A DNA stretch of 50,351 bases from Flavobacteriales bacterium (GTDB lineage Bacteria > Bacteroidota > Bacteroidia > Flavobacteriales_D > Crocinitomicaceae), in the NCBI GenBank assembly GCA_947491305.1, contig CANLIL010000015.1:1-50351 (forward strand), in the 5' to 3' direction. The position numbers and the translations under genes were made by a program. The notes beneath the pieces were generated by a model, which did not search any database, was not told where the DNA came from, and saw only the letters and a list, made by a program, of their open reading frames with translations. Positions 29,601 through 36,709 of this stretch are shown piece after piece (within the stretch, counting starts at the first letter, position 1; each line of letters opens with the position of its first letter).

Positions 29601-31028
29601 AAAGCTGCCCGTGAAAAGAAAAATGTTAATCCAGTTGTCGGATTTTTAGCACGTGGTGTTATGACCATTCGAAATGTATCAGGAACTTATACCTTAAATG
29701 ATGGAACAATGCTGCCTGGCTATAATCAAGAATCAAGTATTTTAGGAATGAATAGCAGCATGGATGGAGGCTTAACTGGATTTATTTTTGGACAACAACG
29801 CTATGATATCTTTGGAAATCAAACTAATTATAACATTGCCACTTCAGCAGCAAATCGTGGGTGGTTAGTTAAAAATGAGAATTTGAATAAACAGTATACA
29901 ATGACGCACACTGATAATTTAAATTTACGCGCTTCACTAGAACCTATAAAGGATGTTACGATTGAATTAACAGTTACACGTTCATTTGGAAATAATTCAA
30001 GTGAATTTTACCGTTGGAATGAAACAAACCAACGCTATGAAGGTCAGAGCAAAGTTGAAGTAGGAACATTGACATACACAAATGTTTCTTTAAATTCTGC
30101 TTTTGATTTAATAGGGGCTGATTATTCAACGAATTCTTTCAATCGTTTATTAGCTAATAGAGCCGTTATTTCTAAAATGCTAGGCGATAAAAATTCAAAT
30201 TCATCGATCTTGAACTCTGGTTATTATTCAGGATACAGCGGGTCGCAACAAGAAGTTGTTGTAGGTGCGTTTTTAACTGCATATTCCAACCGATCAATAT
30301 CTTCGAGTAATATCAATCCGATTAAGAACGTACCACTACCAAATTGGTCGGTAAATTATAGTGGACTTACAAAATACCCATTTGCAAAGAAATTATTGAA
30401 GAATTTTGTTGTACGTCATGCATACACATCTACAGTAAGTATTGGTGGAATGCAAACAAATTTGAATGCTAAATTTGATGGAAATGGAAATGCGACTGAA
30501 TTAGACATTAACAATAATTACATAGCAAGTATGCAAATACAAAATGTTACCCTGTCAGAACGTTTTTCTCCTTTAATTGGAATTGATGCCACTTGGAACA
30601 TTAAAGGACAAGGACTAATCACCAAATTTGAATATAAAAAGGACAGAAGTTCAACCTTGTCACTTAACAACAATCAAGTTACTGAAGTGAATGGAACAGA
30701 ATTAGTTTTCGGCACGGGTTACAAATTTGCAAAAGTGAAATTACCGTTTAAAAACATACCACCGAGTGCAGTAAATATTCGTTTTGATTTAACAATTCGC
30801 GATAATATTACTGTCATCCGAAAAGTTGTAGAAAACACGAATCAAGCTACCGCTGGGCAACATGTCGTGTCTATTAAAGCATCTGCAGATTATAACATGT
30901 CTGCCAATCTTGTTGTTCAGTTTTACTATGACCAAGTCATTAACACGCCAAAAATCGCAACCTCTTTCCCAACTGGGAATATGAGTTGTGGCTTGCGTTT
31001 ACGTTTTAATTTAGCTGGAGTTCAATAA
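23688..31028 (+). CDS. sprA: SprA/Sov, outer-membrane translocon of the type IX secretion system
   Basis: Giant outer-membrane protein of 2446 residues, within the usual SprA length. The signal peptide ends at VFAQ (~29). The N-terminal region has the SprA-typical stretch of IRPQGSIELSFG, FDFQQQIQMSLVGQIGTKM and YIDDFEGSQSAIDL (around residue 820). The C-terminal half is a long series of alternating amphipathic strands ending FNLAGVQ. In Flavobacterium johnsoniae SprA forms a very large single-chain barrel through which folded T9SS cargo passes; it is also needed for gliding in gliding species. A basic and acidic segment at ~1910-1984 interrupts the barrel. It follows ruvA by six bases. It is the conduit expected to export the six sorting-domain proteins in this window. 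Confidence 0.97.
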   Translation: MKNLVYKGITNGILFIAFFNVIIGNVFAQDTLIYPIQNSNDPTQTQPQSFDLGDPKSVKQTIVYDPTTGTYIFRETIGNNLDFRNPSMMTLEEYIEYERKKALRQNWKDKIKQETAKAQPLEFPIKIGSKLFENFFGSDQITIRPQGSIELSFGVNSSRYDNPILPVKQRNVTRFDFQQQIQMSLVGQIGTKMKLGLTYNTQAAFEFDNVTKLEYTGNEDQIVQKIELGNVALSLPTSLIQGSQTLFGAKTQLKFGNSTIDLIAASSKGKRQEINITGKAQTQRFELGADNYEANRHYFVNLYHHDHYDEAMSTVPIVNSQAYITRMEVWLTNRTSKTEDTRNIIAFSDLGEAKAQNCQGNPGGFASSEMPSNDANNLYEWASSQPLVRGFNNAVSVLSNQVAAPGPFQQAIEYEKVENARRLTEQEYSYNALLGYVSLNQPLNNDEVLAVSYEYTYRGETYQVGEFSTDGIAGQQALIMKLIKPTITNPKNKVWDLMMKNVYSIGAYQVDQTGFRIDLLYNNPETSLAVPFFPVTGLDDKQLVTVLEMDRLNQNNQPFSDGVFDFVPIALNGNKAENGGTINTKNGRVYFSTIEPFGKTLRKKLEEVNMPALVINQVVFTELYDSTKTAAQQIPSKNRFIFKGEYQSSVTSDIPLNALNVPQGAVTVTAGGIKLTEGTDFTVDYNLGRVKILNSGILESNTPIKISVESNSVFGFQARSLFGARYNYRFNPNFNIGATWVLMNERPVTQKVDIGSEPFRNNMIGFDLAYKTDVPFLTKLVDFLPVISTTEKSTVSFKGEFAHLIPGQPAAIGNSGTSYIDDFEGSQSAIDLKSFTSWRLASIPQGQPSLFPEATKKDLVAGFRRAKTAWYSIDPLFYQNNSFTPQHIIDDPSMLSDSRMRLVNQVDIFPNLQQQYGSIPNITVLDLAYYPKERGMYNYDTTNTYDAEGKFINPENRWGGIMRSLTTNDFEQSNIEFVQFWVLDPFNQDAENVNPNTPHNGGDLYFNFGNISEDILPDSRKSFENGLPPTGSSITDNIDTTAWARISTQQVVVNAFDTDPNSRINQDVGLDGWNNAQEKTAHQNYVNWVQNNTTLSADAKARMIADPSNDDYNFYRDDTYDASKATILERYKKYNGMQGNSPTTEMSDTANADAYSTQGTNVPDIEDINQDNNLSESESYFQYKISMRPNDMQVGKNYITNVQTFQTGNKTEKWYQFKVPLSDYNLKVNGIQDFRSIRFMRMFLKDFDEEVLLRFARLELIRGEWRRFLEDLTQPGESVQGDPNLTQFNIAAVNVEENDQRSPIKYEIPPGIIREVDPSQTYQRQLNEQSLVLDICNLQDGDARAAYKNVQFDVRTYKKLKMFVHAEEVQPSIPLKNKDLTLFVRMGTDFKDNYYEYELPLNRTEWGATVAEDIWPEANNVEIVFDNLLNLKKKRNELIEAGNGTVSYVVEYAATDPENSNRKIKVKGSPNLQGLKTIMIGVRNPSKNSNTTWPDDGEADCAIVWVNELRLTDFISEGGSAATAQMQVQLADFANVNMSGNYSGVNWGSVESRVQDRQRNQKIGFDMNASMQLGQFFGKKSSVSLPFFYAYSLGIINPEYDPFNPDVKLADYDGATYSNRAKAGQDFTERKSYNFSNVRKELKAGATPYFWRISNFSTTYSYAETMHRDFNTNYDRTKTWNNTLNYNYSFTAKPIEPFKKLKFVQKNKWLTFIKDFNLFLTPKNISFTNDVIRSYNERQVRNNLVPGFEFNPVYVKRFNWNRVYAIGYDLTKNLKATFSATNRSIFEEGDGRVDKDADPLLYQAFLDTIRKQSMTLGKTMDYTHSYNVSYNLPLDKFPITNWMTGNIKYGGTYNWQRAPLGQNQFGNTIQNNRTVGFTGQMNFMTLYNKVPLFKKVLASNNKPQRGKPDSNEVGGRNTNANAEKNKPKAKVFNLKPPKPIEQMTEEEKVKWEKYYAKMERRFERKKRREERKAAREKKNVNPVVGFLARGVMTIRNVSGTYTLNDGTMLPGYNQESSILGMNSSMDGGLTGFIFGQQRYDIFGNQTNYNIATSAANRGWLVKNENLNKQYTMTHTDNLNLRASLEPIKDVTIELTVTRSFGNNSSEFYRWNETNQRYEGQSKVEVGTLTYTNVSLNSAFDLIGADYSTNSFNRLLANRAVISKMLGDKNSNSSILNSGYYSGYSGSQQEVVVGAFLTAYSNRSISSSNINPIKNVPLPNWSVNYSGLTKYPFAKKLLKNFVVRHAYTSTVSIGGMQTNLNAKFDGNGNATELDINNNYIASMQIQNVTLSERFSPLIGIDATWNIKGQGLITKFEYKKDRSSTLSLNNNQVTEVNGTELVFGTGYKFAKVKLPFKNIPPSAVNIRFDLTIRDNITVIRKVVENTNQATAGQHVVSIKASADYNMSANLVVQFYYDQVINTPKIATSFPTGNMSCGLRLRFNLAGVQ

Positions 31029-31031
31029 GCC

Positions 31032-31472
31032 ATGATTCGCACTGCTCAACCAGGAGATGAATACGCTATAATGCAATTAATTCATGCGCTAGCAGCATAT
31101 GAAAAAGCACCTAATGAGGTTGTAAATACTGCTGAAGCCTTAGCCAAACATTTATTTGAAGAAAAAATATGCACAGCTTTTGTCGCTGAAATTGAGCAAC
31201 AAATCGTAGGCTTTGCCTTGTTTTATACAAATTATTCCACGTGGAAAGGTAAATGTTTGTATTTAGAAGATTTGTTTGTTTTGCCTGAATTTAGAAGATA
31301 TAAAATCGGAGGTCAATTATTTGATGCTGTTGTTGAAGAAGCACTGCTCAGAAAAGTTAAACGCATGGATTGGCAAGTATTGGATTGGAACGAACCAGCC
31401 CTTGAATTTTATAAAGCGAAAAATGCAGTATTAGATCCTGAATGGATCAATGGTCGCTTGTTCTTTGATTAA
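31032..31472 (+). CDS. GNAT N-acetyltransferase, diamine/SSAT-like
   Basis: Cytoplasmic acetyltransferase of 146 residues. CLYLEDLFVLPEF (~76-87) and the LDWNEPALEFYKAKNA segment (~117-132) match the spermidine/spermine N1-acetyltransferase (SSAT)-like branch, whose members acetylate small polyamines or thia-amino acids from acetyl-CoA. The acetyl-CoA loop reads RRYKIG (88-93) where the family normally has RGxGxG, so the first loop glycine is a lysine. Y127 is in the position of the usual general acid. It starts three bases after the sprA stop and is therefore probably the last gene of the maeB-ruvA-sprA transcript. The true substrate cannot be read from sequence. Confidence 0.85.
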   Translation: MIRTAQPGDEYAIMQLIHALAAYEKAPNEVVNTAEALAKHLFEEKICTAFVAEIEQQIVGFALFYTNYSTWKGKCLYLEDLFVLPEFRRYKIGGQLFDAVVEEALLRKVKRMDWQVLDWNEPALEFYKAKNAVLDPEWINGRLFFD

Positions 31473-31511
31473 ACAAATCGTTATTTCACTTGTTCTACAA
31501 ATAAATCCCAG

Positions 31512-32384
31512 ATGGAAACAATTATGATTGCAGGGGGAACTGGTTTAATCGGTCAGGCTCTTGAAAAAAAGTTACTTTCTAAAGGACATGCTGTTCGAAT
31601 TTTAACGCGAAATCCAACTCAAAAAAACCATTATTATTGGAATCCATCTAAAAAAGAAATTGATGAAATAGCCTTGCAAGAGGTTACGGTTTTCATTAAT
31701 TTATCGGGTGCTGGAATAGCAGAAAAACGATGGACATCAGCGCGAAAATTAGAATTAGCAGCATCGCGCATCGGTACAAATACATTTTTAGCTTCCAAAC
31801 TTTCAAAATTCCCGAAGCTGAAGCAATTTATATCTTCTTCAGGGATCAATTGTTACCCGTTAAATGATCCGTCTAAAATTTATACAGAAGAGGATGATTT
31901 TGGGACCGATTATTTATCTCAATTGGTAAAAGATTGGGAAGCAAGTGCAGATTTATTCGAGAAAAAATGTGTTGTAGCAAAAATTAGAACAGCGGTTGTT
32001 CTATCACCAAATGGAGGCGCGCTTTCAAAAATGATTCCCGCAATTAAAATGGGAATTGGTTCACCACTTGGTTCAGGTAATCAAGCAATGGCATGGATTC
32101 ACATAGATGACTTAGTTGATTTGTTTACTTTTGTACTAGAACATCAATTAGCTGGCGCATACAATGCCGTTACAAAATGTACTTCCAATAAAGATTTTAT
32201 GAAATCGCTAGCTCACCATTTCAATAAACCATTTTGGTTTCCCAATGTACCAAGTTTTGTATTAAAATTAATTTTTGGTGAAATGTCAACGGTTTTACTT
32301 GATGGCGTTCATGTATCCAATCAAAAAATCACCGATTTAGGGTTCAAATTTCATAAAAATAACCTTGAAGACGCATTAAATTAA
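31512..32384 (+). CDS. TIGR01777 family epimerase/SDR-like protein
   Basis: Cytoplasmic protein of 290 residues with an N-terminal NAD(P)-binding Rossmann fold (IAGGTGLIG, 6-14). Family segments VFINLSGAGIAEKRWT (~64-79), SSSGINCYP (~107-115), VAKIRTAVVLS (~156-166) and WIHIDDLV (~195-202) identify the TIGR01777 group, which includes E. coli YfcH. The C-terminal DUF1731-like tail contains the VLLDGVHVSNQKITDLGFKF end. Members are presumed oxidoreductases or sugar-nucleotide epimerases, but no substrate is established. The ATG at 31512 is preferred over the internal ATG at 31524 because it keeps the first beta strand. It lies 39 bases after the GNAT gene. Confidence 0.88.
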   Translation: METIMIAGGTGLIGQALEKKLLSKGHAVRILTRNPTQKNHYYWNPSKKEIDEIALQEVTVFINLSGAGIAEKRWTSARKLELAASRIGTNTFLASKLSKFPKLKQFISSSGINCYPLNDPSKIYTEEDDFGTDYLSQLVKDWEASADLFEKKCVVAKIRTAVVLSPNGGALSKMIPAIKMGIGSPLGSGNQAMAWIHIDDLVDLFTFVLEHQLAGAYNAVTKCTSNKDFMKSLAHHFNKPFWFPNVPSFVLKLIFGEMSTVLLDGVHVSNQKITDLGFKFHKNNLEDALN

Positions 32385-32437
32385 TTGAATTAGCCAACTT
32401 TTAATAACTAAAGTACGTCATAGTAAAAAACTAAGCT

Positions 32438-34924
32438 ATGCGTAACTATTTATTTTCCTCCTTTTTAATTGTTCTTGTTAGTTCAATTTCATTCGCTCAA
32501 GGATATGTCTTAACTGGGTTAAATCCAGCATCAAATTCAACTTATTTTGCTTGCGATTCTCTAGTCACAATGAGTTTCTCTGCCCAATCACCTAGCACAA
32601 TGATTAATAATTCTGACGTAAAATATGTTATCTCTGGAACAAATTTTACAGGGTTTCAATTTTACACGATGATTAACTGGGGTGACGGCGCCGTAACTAC
32701 TCATTATGGCGGAACTGGTTCAGCGGGAACTACTATAGCTATGACTCCTCCTGTTAGTCATGTTTATTCTTCAGCTGGTTATTATACAATCTCAACAACT
32801 GTTATTAATTCAGCTAATCAAAGTTCTGTTTCAGATTCAATTCAATATGGAGTTGGTATTTGTCAACAAACATTAATAACACAAGTTGGGGTTGATTGTG
32901 ATAGCAATGGCGTGAATGAAACGACAATTAATTCTGGCGTCCCTCTAATTGTATTTAATTCCTTAAATTCTTATCCTGTCAATTTAGTTAATGGGGTTGT
33001 TAATTTAAGTGGAATACCTAATGGTCAATACAACATAACAATAGCTCCTTCGTGGCTAAATTCAAACAATTATTACATCGGAGCAATGACTCCTTCAATA
33101 TTAAATGTTTCGGCAACAAATCCAATTACTACCTGTTATTTTCAATTACATTGCTTAAGTAGTCAGATTGTACTTTGTGCCAACGGCCAAGTTTTTTGCG
33201 ATGCCAATGGAAATGGTGTTTTTAATTCAGGAGAAATACCTTTAGCAAACGCGCCCATCACGCTTACGAATAATGGAGTAAGTCAGATGGTATATTCATC
33301 TGCTAATGGGTATTATGGATTTGATTATTATGGAACAATTGGTTCGCCAACTCAGATTTCTATCTCATCATCATGGCTTACAGCAAATGGGTATTCAATT
33401 ACAAACGATACACTGAATCTTACAGCCGCTATGTGTAATAGTGGGACAAGTACAATAGCTAATTTCCCGATTAATTGTGGAACTACTCCTGTAAATCCAA
33501 CTTTGTGTTTGAGTGCAAAGGTGTTCTGCGATGCCAACGGAAATGGAGTTTATAATAATGGTGAATCACTATTAGTGAATGCTCCAGTTACCATTTGGTT
33601 GCAAAATCAACAAAATCCAATGTTGTCATCTATTACTTTGTTGAGTGATTCTTCAGGTCTTGTTTACTATTGCGGTCAGCAATTTACTTCTACAATTGTA
33701 ACTGCTTCGATAAGTACCTTTTGGTTGCAATCCAATGGTTATACCATGCAAAACCCATTGTTAACTTTAGTATTAGGAACACCAACCTCTTCATCGACTC
33801 AAGTTGGAAATTTTGCAGTGAATTGTGGCGGAACTACTACGCCGGCTTGTGTGGATTTATGGACAACTGTTACACCCTGGATTGGATACTACCAAGGGGT
33901 AACAAATCATATTAAGTTAAATTGGGGGAATTATGGACCTGGAATTGCTGGCGCGTATCAAGTTACGTTAACTTTTCCAGCAGGAGTTTCTGTTATTACA
34001 AGCTCGATTGCCAATTCGAACTATACCATCAGTGGAAATACCATCACTTGGACCTTGAATAATTCAGCAACTTCATTTAATACGTATGATGTCATAAAAT
34101 TTAATACTCCAACAGGAATTGCAAGTGGCGTTCAGCACAATTTTACGTCAACCATTGTTCCATTAGGAATCATTTCAAATGATTGTAATACAATAAATAA
34201 TGCGGGTAATTTATTGCAAATTGTTGGAAATAGTTATGACCCAAACATCAAAGTTGTAGACAGAGGAATTCAATACAACAATGTTTCATTTGATTCTGAA
34301 TCTATCGAATATTCAACAGATGATTTGTTAACGTATACCATTTGTTTCCAAAATACGGGAACGGCTCCAGCTCAGAATATTTATATTATTGACACGATTA
34401 GTTCTTTGTTAGATCTTTCAACGCTTCGGATTATTGAAGCAACGCATGCTATGCAAGTTGTTCATTTAGGCAATGGAATTTATCGCTTTGAATTTCCTCA
34501 AATTTGGTTAGCAGATAGCACAACGAATGAACCAATGAGTCATGGTCATTTTGTCTATTCAATCAAAGAAAAACCAGGAAATGCTTTAGGATCACAAGTA
34601 AAAAACACGGCTTACATTTATTTTGATTGGAATGCACCAATTATTACCAATACTACTTTGTTGACCAATACTGATTTACAAGGTGTGGATGAAGCTTCAA
34701 TGGAGCAAACGATTATTTATCCAAATCCAACTTCGGATCAACTAACAATTTCTTCTCTTGAAACGATTTCAACTTACAAAATCATTGATAATTTAGGTAG
34801 AATAATCGATCAAGCAGCTTATACAACTCCATCAATCGGGGTAGAGCAATTAGCAAAAGGAAACTACACCTTATTGCTTACAACACCTAAAGGAGTTATT
34901 GCACAACGTTTTATCAGAAATTAA
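32438..34924 (+). CDS. Modular T9SS surface protein with three SdrD-B-like repeats and a DUF7619-like domain
   Basis: Exported protein of 828 residues. The signal peptide ends at SFAQ (~21). A PKD-like domain follows (~30-145; INWGDGAV and VSHVYSSAGYYTIS). Three homologous beta-sandwich modules follow (~150-240, 245-348, 355-463), the last two opening with VFCDANGNGV and NxGE motifs as in SdrD B-like domains. A conserved-repeat adhesin domain (~465-595) precedes a DUF7619-like domain (~600-745; SYDPN, LLTYTICFQNTGTAPAQN, AYIYFDWNAPIITN). It ends with a type A sorting domain (IYPNPTSDQ onward). This build suggests a surface stalk or adhesin; there is no catalytic signature. It is followed by a terminator shared with the convergent ALDH gene. 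Confidence 0.85.
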   Translation: MRNYLFSSFLIVLVSSISFAQGYVLTGLNPASNSTYFACDSLVTMSFSAQSPSTMINNSDVKYVISGTNFTGFQFYTMINWGDGAVTTHYGGTGSAGTTIAMTPPVSHVYSSAGYYTISTTVINSANQSSVSDSIQYGVGICQQTLITQVGVDCDSNGVNETTINSGVPLIVFNSLNSYPVNLVNGVVNLSGIPNGQYNITIAPSWLNSNNYYIGAMTPSILNVSATNPITTCYFQLHCLSSQIVLCANGQVFCDANGNGVFNSGEIPLANAPITLTNNGVSQMVYSSANGYYGFDYYGTIGSPTQISISSSWLTANGYSITNDTLNLTAAMCNSGTSTIANFPINCGTTPVNPTLCLSAKVFCDANGNGVYNNGESLLVNAPVTIWLQNQQNPMLSSITLLSDSSGLVYYCGQQFTSTIVTASISTFWLQSNGYTMQNPLLTLVLGTPTSSSTQVGNFAVNCGGTTTPACVDLWTTVTPWIGYYQGVTNHIKLNWGNYGPGIAGAYQVTLTFPAGVSVITSSIANSNYTISGNTITWTLNNSATSFNTYDVIKFNTPTGIASGVQHNFTSTIVPLGIISNDCNTINNAGNLLQIVGNSYDPNIKVVDRGIQYNNVSFDSESIEYSTDDLLTYTICFQNTGTAPAQNIYIIDTISSLLDLSTLRIIEATHAMQVVHLGNGIYRFEFPQIWLADSTTNEPMSHGHFVYSIKEKPGNALGSQVKNTAYIYFDWNAPIITNTTLLTNTDLQGVDEASMEQTIIYPNPTSDQLTISSLETISTYKIIDNLGRIIDQAAYTTPSIGVEQLAKGNYTLLLTTPKGVIAQRFIRN
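32885..33830 (+). repeat. Three tandem protein-coding modules of about 100-110 residues
   Basis: Modules 2 and 3 share near-identical DNA at their starts (TGCGATGCCAA-GGAAATGG-GTT near 33195 and 33527, about 330 bases apart). All three end in a W-L-(N/T/Q)-(A/S)-N-(G/N)-Y motif followed by a (F/Y)-x-(I/L/V)-x-C strand. Module 1 (DCDSNG) is the most diverged. Confidence 0.75.
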
Positions 34925-34968
34925 CCTCAACAATCATAACCAATCGTTTATTCGATTTGTAATAAACA

Positions 34969-34998
34969 AAAAAAGCCGAGTACTAACTCGGCTTTTTT
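34969..34998. terminator. Bidirectional terminator between the T9SS surface protein and ALDH genes
   Basis: A perfect 13-base inverted repeat, AAAAAAGCCGAGT (34969-34981) and ACTCGGCTTTTTT (34986-34998), sits 45 bases after one stop and 17 bases after the other. A-runs and T-runs flank it, so it works for both converging transcripts. Confidence 0.92.
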
Positions 34999-35014
34999 GT
35001 TGTATTTGATAAGA

Positions 35015-36571
35015 TTACAATTCAAATTTGATTCCTTGTGCTAAAGGTAAACTATCCGAATAATTGATTGTATTGGTTTGTCTTCTCATGTAAACTTTCC
35101 ATGCATCAGAACCTGATTCACGTCCGCCACCTGTTTCTTTTTCACCACCAAAAGCACCACCAATTTCAGCACCGGATGTACCAATGTTCACATTTGCAAT
35201 TCCACAATCAGATCCGCTTGCTGCTAAAAATGCTTCTGCTTCTTTTAAATTGTTTGTCATAATTGCAGAAGACAATCCTTGTGGTACACCATTTTGTAAT
35301 GCAATGGCATTTTCAACACCACCAGCATATTTCATAATGTATAAAATTGGTGCAAACGTTTCGTGTTGTACAATTTGAAAATGATTTTCAGCTTCAACAA
35401 TTGCAGGTTGAACATAACAACCTGATTCGTATCCAGCTCCAGTTAACACGCCGCCTTCAACAATGATCTTTCCGCCTTCTTGAACAGCTTTTACCAATGC
35501 TTCTTCATACATGCGAACAGCATCTTTATCAATCAAAGGTCCAACATGGTTGTTTTGATCTAAAGGATTCCCAATTTTAATTTGTTGGTATGCTTTTGCT
35601 AACGCTTCTTTTACTTTATCGTAAATTTCTTCGTGGATTATTATACGACGTGTTGATGTACATCGTTGTCCAGCTGTTCCAACCGCTCCAAATACTGCAC
35701 CAGGTATTACCATTTTTAAATCAGCTGATGGAGCAATAATGATTGCGTTGTTTCCACCTAATTCAAGTAACGAACGACCCAATCTTCTTCCAACTGCTTC
35801 ACCAACAGAAATACCCATTCGTGTAGAACCAGTTGCAGAAATTAACGGAACGCGTTTATCATTTGCCATTAATTTACCTATTTCTCCATCACCAATGATT
35901 AAACCAGAAACTCCTTCTGGGACATCATTCGCAGCGAAAACTTCTTTTGTAATTTGTTGACAAGCAATTGCAGTTAAAGGTGTTTTTTCAGATGGTTTCC
36001 AAATACATACATCTCCACAAACCCAAGCAAGTGCTGTATTCCAATTCCAAACAGCAACAGGGAAGTTGAATGCTGAAATAATTCCAACAATTCCTAATGG
36101 ATGATATTGTTCGTACATTCTATGTCCTGGACGCTCTGAATGCATCGTTAAACCATATAATTGACGTGATAAACCAACTGCAAAATCACAGATATCAATC
36201 ATTTCTTGTACTTCACCTAAACCTTCTTGCAAAGATTTACCCATTTCATATGAAACTAATTGTCCTAATGGTTCTTTGTAAAAACGAATGCGCTCAGCTA
36301 ATTGACGAACAATTTCACCACGTTTTGGAGCTGGCATCGTTCTCCAAGGGATAAATGCTTCTTGTGCTTTTTTCACGACTGTTTCATAGTCGTTTGTAGT
36401 TGCAGATTTCACCGAAGCGATTAATTTACCGTCTACTGGAGAAAACGATTCAATCATTGAACCTGAAGTTGGAATCCAATTTGCACCTGTTGAAGCACCG
36501 TTATTTACGGCTTCAATTCCAAACTGTTTTAGAATTTCTTCAATGCCTATTGTTGAATGATTAGCTGACAT
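35015..36571 (-). CDS. amaB: Alpha-aminoadipic semialdehyde dehydrogenase-type ALDH (ALDH7 family)
   Basis: Cytoplasmic NAD(P)-dependent aldehyde dehydrogenase of 518 residues. The sequence tracks the antiquitin/ALDH7A1 subfamily in blocks such as PAPKRGEIVRQ (80-90), EVQEMIDICDFAVGLSR (120-136), SAFNFPVAVWNWN (166-178), LLELGGNN (268-275, general base E270) and GTAGQRCTSTRR (298-309, catalytic C304). The C-terminal block SGAEIGGAFGGEKETGGGRE includes subfamily-typical residues. It oxidises 2-aminoadipate 6-semialdehyde (in equilibrium with piperideine-6-carboxylate) to 2-aminoadipate in lysine breakdown. It is a single gene, ending at a shared bidirectional terminator and divergent from the small lipoprotein gene. 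A broader betaine- or aliphatic-aldehyde role is possible, as in other ALDH7 enzymes. Confidence 0.9.
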   Translation of the reverse strand: MSANHSTIGIEEILKQFGIEAVNNGASTGANWIPTSGSMIESFSPVDGKLIASVKSATTNDYETVVKKAQEAFIPWRTMPAPKRGEIVRQLAERIRFYKEPLGQLVSYEMGKSLQEGLGEVQEMIDICDFAVGLSRQLYGLTMHSERPGHRMYEQYHPLGIVGIISAFNFPVAVWNWNTALAWVCGDVCIWKPSEKTPLTAIACQQITKEVFAANDVPEGVSGLIIGDGEIGKLMANDKRVPLISATGSTRMGISVGEAVGRRLGRSLLELGGNNAIIIAPSADLKMVIPGAVFGAVGTAGQRCTSTRRIIIHEEIYDKVKEALAKAYQQIKIGNPLDQNNHVGPLIDKDAVRMYEEALVKAVQEGGKIIVEGGVLTGAGYESGCYVQPAIVEAENHFQIVQHETFAPILYIMKYAGGVENAIALQNGVPQGLSSAIMTNNLKEAEAFLAASGSDCGIANVNIGTSGAEIGGAFGGEKETGGGRESGSDAWKVYMRRQTNTINYSDSLPLAQGIKFEL

Positions 36572-36600
36572 ATTGCTTTGTTTAAATTTTAATTAAAGCA

Positions 36601-36608
36601 CAAAAATA
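36601..36608 (-). promoter_or_regulatory. Putative -7 element for the ALDH gene
   Basis: The minus strand reads TATTTTTG, an exact TAnnTTTG match, 29 bases before the ATG. No TTTG at -33 spacing was found. Confidence 0.38.
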
Positions 36609-36709
36609 AGTTAAATAATTCATCTTTTTGTAGCATGGATTACAGAACATTTTTCACAGCAATAAAATCTGTATTTTTACCATAGATTTTTAAACATAAA
36701 TTTCGTTCG

